Notes under the pieces: generated by a model | What the model was told of the DNA's origin: nothing | The model's input: only the letters and a program-made list of their open reading frames with translations | The model's database searches: none | NCBI GenBank assembly: GCA_964557575.1 | Contig: CAZLBC010000152.1 | Location: 1 to 7,775 of the forward strand | Source of the DNA: CAZLBC01 sp964557575 | Lineage (GTDB): Bacteria > Planctomycetota > Phycisphaerae > SM23-33 | Length of the DNA: 7,775 bases | Direction: 5' to 3' | Shown: in pieces, positions 6,694 to 7,775 of the stretch | Position numbering within the stretch: position 1 is the stretch's first letter | Layout: each line of letters opens with the position of its first letter | Program-made: the position numbers and the translations under genes

Positions 6694-6897
6694 GTGATGT
6701 AAGCGTAACGTATCCCGGCCCGCCGGCCGTTTCGCCGCGCAGCCGGGGCGATCTGCCGCATTCTACCGGCCCCGCCGATCGCGGATCAAGCCGTTTTCGG
6801 GAAACCGCCGCCTCCCATGCCGCCGGCTTTTCCCGGTTCGGCAGCGCCTCCCGCCGCGGATAGACGCTGATGTATATCCGACACAACGATACAATAA

Positions 6898-7400
6898 TCA
6901 GCGTGATCGTTTCACGGTTGATTGTATGTGCGTCATGATCGTGTCAGAAAGGTAGAAACCGGCCTTTTCCCGCAAATCCCGCATCACCTCAAGCGGTTTT
7001 TCTATGTTCCCCCGTTGAAACGCCCGCATGATAACACCAACGACACCCGTGGTTTTCAATCCACGGTCCTTCGCAGCACCGCGCGCATCTTTTTCATCCA
7101 ATAGTACAAGAGGTGAAGCCGTCTCGATGGCCAGGGCAATTGTTTCGGCCTCTCCATAATCGAGGTATGCTGCAGTACTCTCACCCGGTTTCTGTTCGTA
7201 ACGGAACGTACTTCTATCCACCCCTCGTCGATGGCGCTCGTTATCTCGTTATTTCCCGTATAGTCTTGATCGAGCCGTAATTCTTCAACCACGGCGCGGG
7301 GAACGATAATCCGCCCGAATTGAAATCGTAACAAGTGAAGATAACCGACGGTCGCAAGATTGAGGATAGGCGATGTATTACTGATCGCCGGCGTAGGCAA
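6898..7400 (-). pseudogene. Frameshifted DUF3368 (PIN-like) toxin gene
   Basis: Two overlapping frames together reconstruct one DUF3368-type protein. The first frame, from TTG 7400, carries the family N-terminus (ISNTSPILNLATVGYLHLL, then IIVPRAVVEEL, then GWIEVRSV) and would run on to a stop at 7056 as unrelated sequence. The second frame, ending at TGA 6900-6898, carries the rest (LDYGEAETIALAI, LVLLDEKDAR, GVVGVIMRAFQRG, EKAGFYLSD). From the Trp codon at 7220 to the LDYGEAE codon at 7164 there are 56 bases. Family members I recall have 19 codons (57 bases) there, so one base appears missing, most likely near 7190-7165. Restored, the product would be 167 residues, normal for the family. The acidic PIN-type residues (E39/E40, GEAE, LDE-D) are retained across the two frames. 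I see no classical slippery heptamer, so mutation or sequencing error is more likely than programmed frameshifting. It is the presumed RNase toxin partner of the overlapping antitoxin. Confidence 0.8.
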
Positions 7401-7632
7401 GGTCGTCTCCTAATTCCTCTTCCGTGTAATGGCGTGGTAGTCGTGACCGCGACAAAAGCGCCGCGAATTCCCTTTTACCCAGTCCGGCGAGTTGGCGCGC
7501 CTTGCCGAAAGACAGTATGCCGTCGCAGTACAGTGCCACGGCCAGTTCCTTCGAAAGACTCTCCTGCAGTTGAGATACGGGTATCTTCATCGCATCGACA
7601 ATTGAATCAGGTATCGTAATGGTAACCGGCAT
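7378..7632 (-). CDS. UPF0175-family antitoxin
   Basis: 84 residues, ATG at 7632 with GAGG about seven bases upstream, TAA stop at 7380-7378. It begins PVTITIPDSIVDAM, a short strand-helix typical of UPF0175. A predicted helix-turn-helix follows at about 40-60 (LSFGKARQLAGLGKREFAALL, split here as SFGKARQLAG then GKREFAALL), and it ends with the family tail LPRHYTEEEL then DLAYA. UPF0175 proteins are predicted DNA-binding antitoxins commonly paired with DUF3368 PIN-like toxins. Here the last 23 bases overlap the toxin frame, the usual tight coupling. The helix-turn-helix suggests autorepression of the promoter at 7701-7673. It is intact, whereas its partner is frameshifted. A longer in-frame start at 7704 exists but would lie across that promoter and lacks family similarity. 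Confidence 0.88.
   Translation of the reverse strand: MPVTITIPDSIVDAMKIPVSQLQESLSKELAVALYCDGILSFGKARQLAGLGKREFAALLSRSRLPRHYTEEELGDDLAYAGDQ
7407..7411 (-). promoter_or_regulatory. Ribosome binding site fixing the toxin start at TTG 7400
   Basis: AGGAG lies six bases upstream of TTG (7400-7398), inside the end of the antitoxin coding sequence. The family's usual N-terminus (a few residues before SNTSP) begins right there, and no ATG or GTG is available in frame at that point. A TTG start would lower toxin translation relative to the antitoxin. Confidence 0.6.
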
Positions 7633-7672
7633 GTGCCTACCTCGTGAAGCGCCTGACTGTTTTCCAACCCCT

Positions 7673-7701
7673 ATTATAGACGAGTGCCGCCCGTTAGTGA
7701 A
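7673..7701 (-). promoter_or_regulatory. Sigma70-type promoter of the antitoxin-toxin operon
   Basis: On the minus strand TTCACT (7701-7696; 4 of 6 to consensus) is followed after exactly 17 bases by a perfect TATAAT (7678-7673). The transcript would start near 7666, about 34 bases before ATG 7632, leaving room for the ribosome site. It is the best promoter match in the window. Likely autoregulated by the antitoxin, although I could not pick out a clear operator repeat. Confidence 0.65.
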
Positions 7702-7775
7702 CACGAACCTGATGAAAACCGCCTCGCGTCGGTCGTCTCAATGAACGCCGGCCCGGCCGTTACTCTTTCTTCGCC

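Larger units (their letters stand above)
6584..6897. other. 314-base gene-free region between the toxin gene and the aroK-aroC fusion gene
   Basis: No convincing gene is present; a 65-codon open frame at 6886-6689 (minus) has no family resemblance and an Arg/Gly/Pro-rich composition typical of random GC-rich frames. The region contains a perfect TATAAT at 6693-6688, a 7-bp-stem hairpin at 6653-6671, several CCGGCC/GCCGGC clusters (about 6715-6730, 6765-6772 and 6830-6838), and a weaker promoter-like pair TTGATC/TAGAAT (6789-6784 and 6765-6760, 18-base spacer). No tRNA, T-rich terminator or insertion-sequence end was recognised. Confidence 0.6.

Noticed and set aside
5690..6694. A 334-codon plus-strand frame opposite the kinase part of the fusion.
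   Set aside because: The minus strand carries P-loop and chorismate synthase signatures; the plus-strand product shows no domain.
6760..6789. TTGATC-18-TAGAAT promoter-like pair on the minus strand.
   Set aside because: Only 4 of 6 at -35 with a suboptimal spacer; the TATAAT at 6693-6688 is a closer and better candidate, so I mention it only in the description of the gap.
6689..6886. A 65-codon minus-strand frame between the toxin and the aroK-aroC gene.
   Set aside because: No ribosome site of note, no family resemblance, and it runs over the predicted TATAAT box.
7165..7200. Programmed -1 ribosomal frameshifting as the explanation for the split toxin.
   Set aside because: The shift direction fits, but I see no X-XXY-YYZ slippery heptamer followed by a clear stem in this stretch, and DUF3368 toxins are normally single-frame.
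7760..7775. Possible last codons of an upstream minus-strand gene (AKKE then TAA).
   Set aside because: Only four codons are visible, which is too little to support a gene.
7741..7775. ATG on the plus strand at 7741 that stays open to the window end.
   Set aside because: No ribosome binding site upstream and only 11 codons visible.

Overview
The window is a GC-rich bacterial fragment (about 65-67% G+C over most of its length, from hand counts of single 60-base lines) in which every supported gene lies on the minus strand. The best guess for the source is the PVC group (Planctomycetes, Verrucomicrobia, Lentisphaerae, Kiritimatiellae) or a similar glycan-degrading lineage. This rests on a DUF4838/CBM9 secreted protein, an exported Asp-box sialidase and a Tat-exported xylose-isomerase-like TIM-barrel protein sitting together. 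It is also hinted at by a shikimate kinase-chorismate synthase fusion whose order recalls the aroL-aroC adjacency I remember from Chlamydia. The taxonomic assignment is inference, not read from a marker gene.

Layout in the direction of transcription (right to left). At 7701-7673 there is a good sigma70-type promoter. It drives a small UPF0175-type antitoxin gene (7632-7378), which overlaps a DUF3368/PIN-like toxin gene (7400-6898). The toxin gene is broken by a single-base frameshift between about 7220 and 7164. This module is visibly less GC-rich (about 52%) than the rest, which suggests acquisition by transfer. A 314-base gene-free stretch follows (6897-6584), holding GC-rich palindromes, a perfect TATAAT box and a strong hairpin in the presumed leader of the next gene. 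That gene (6583-4970) encodes shikimate kinase fused to chorismate synthase.

The last three genes encode exported proteins: a sialidase/BNR-repeat protein (4902-3715), a Tat-signal TIM-barrel sugar isomerase/epimerase-like protein (3558-2611, with its own candidate promoter at 3621-3593), and a large DUF4838 protein with a GH67-N-like front and a CBM9-like carbohydrate-binding tail (2498-6). Together they look like an envelope or extracellular glycan-processing set. The sialidase-like enzyme would trim a terminal sugar, the DUF4838 protein would bind and perhaps cleave a (uronic-acid?) glycan, and the TIM-barrel protein would act on a released sugar. The substrate cannot be read from the sequence.

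The most notable points are the AroK-AroC fusion (with an apparently altered kinase LID), the frameshifted toxin next to an intact antitoxin, a toxin start that appears to be TTG with a strong ribosome binding site inside the antitoxin gene, and the recurrence of a GCCGCCGGCCGG-cored hairpin in two intergenic gaps. I did not find a convincing new defence system, CRISPR array, insertion sequence or RNA gene.
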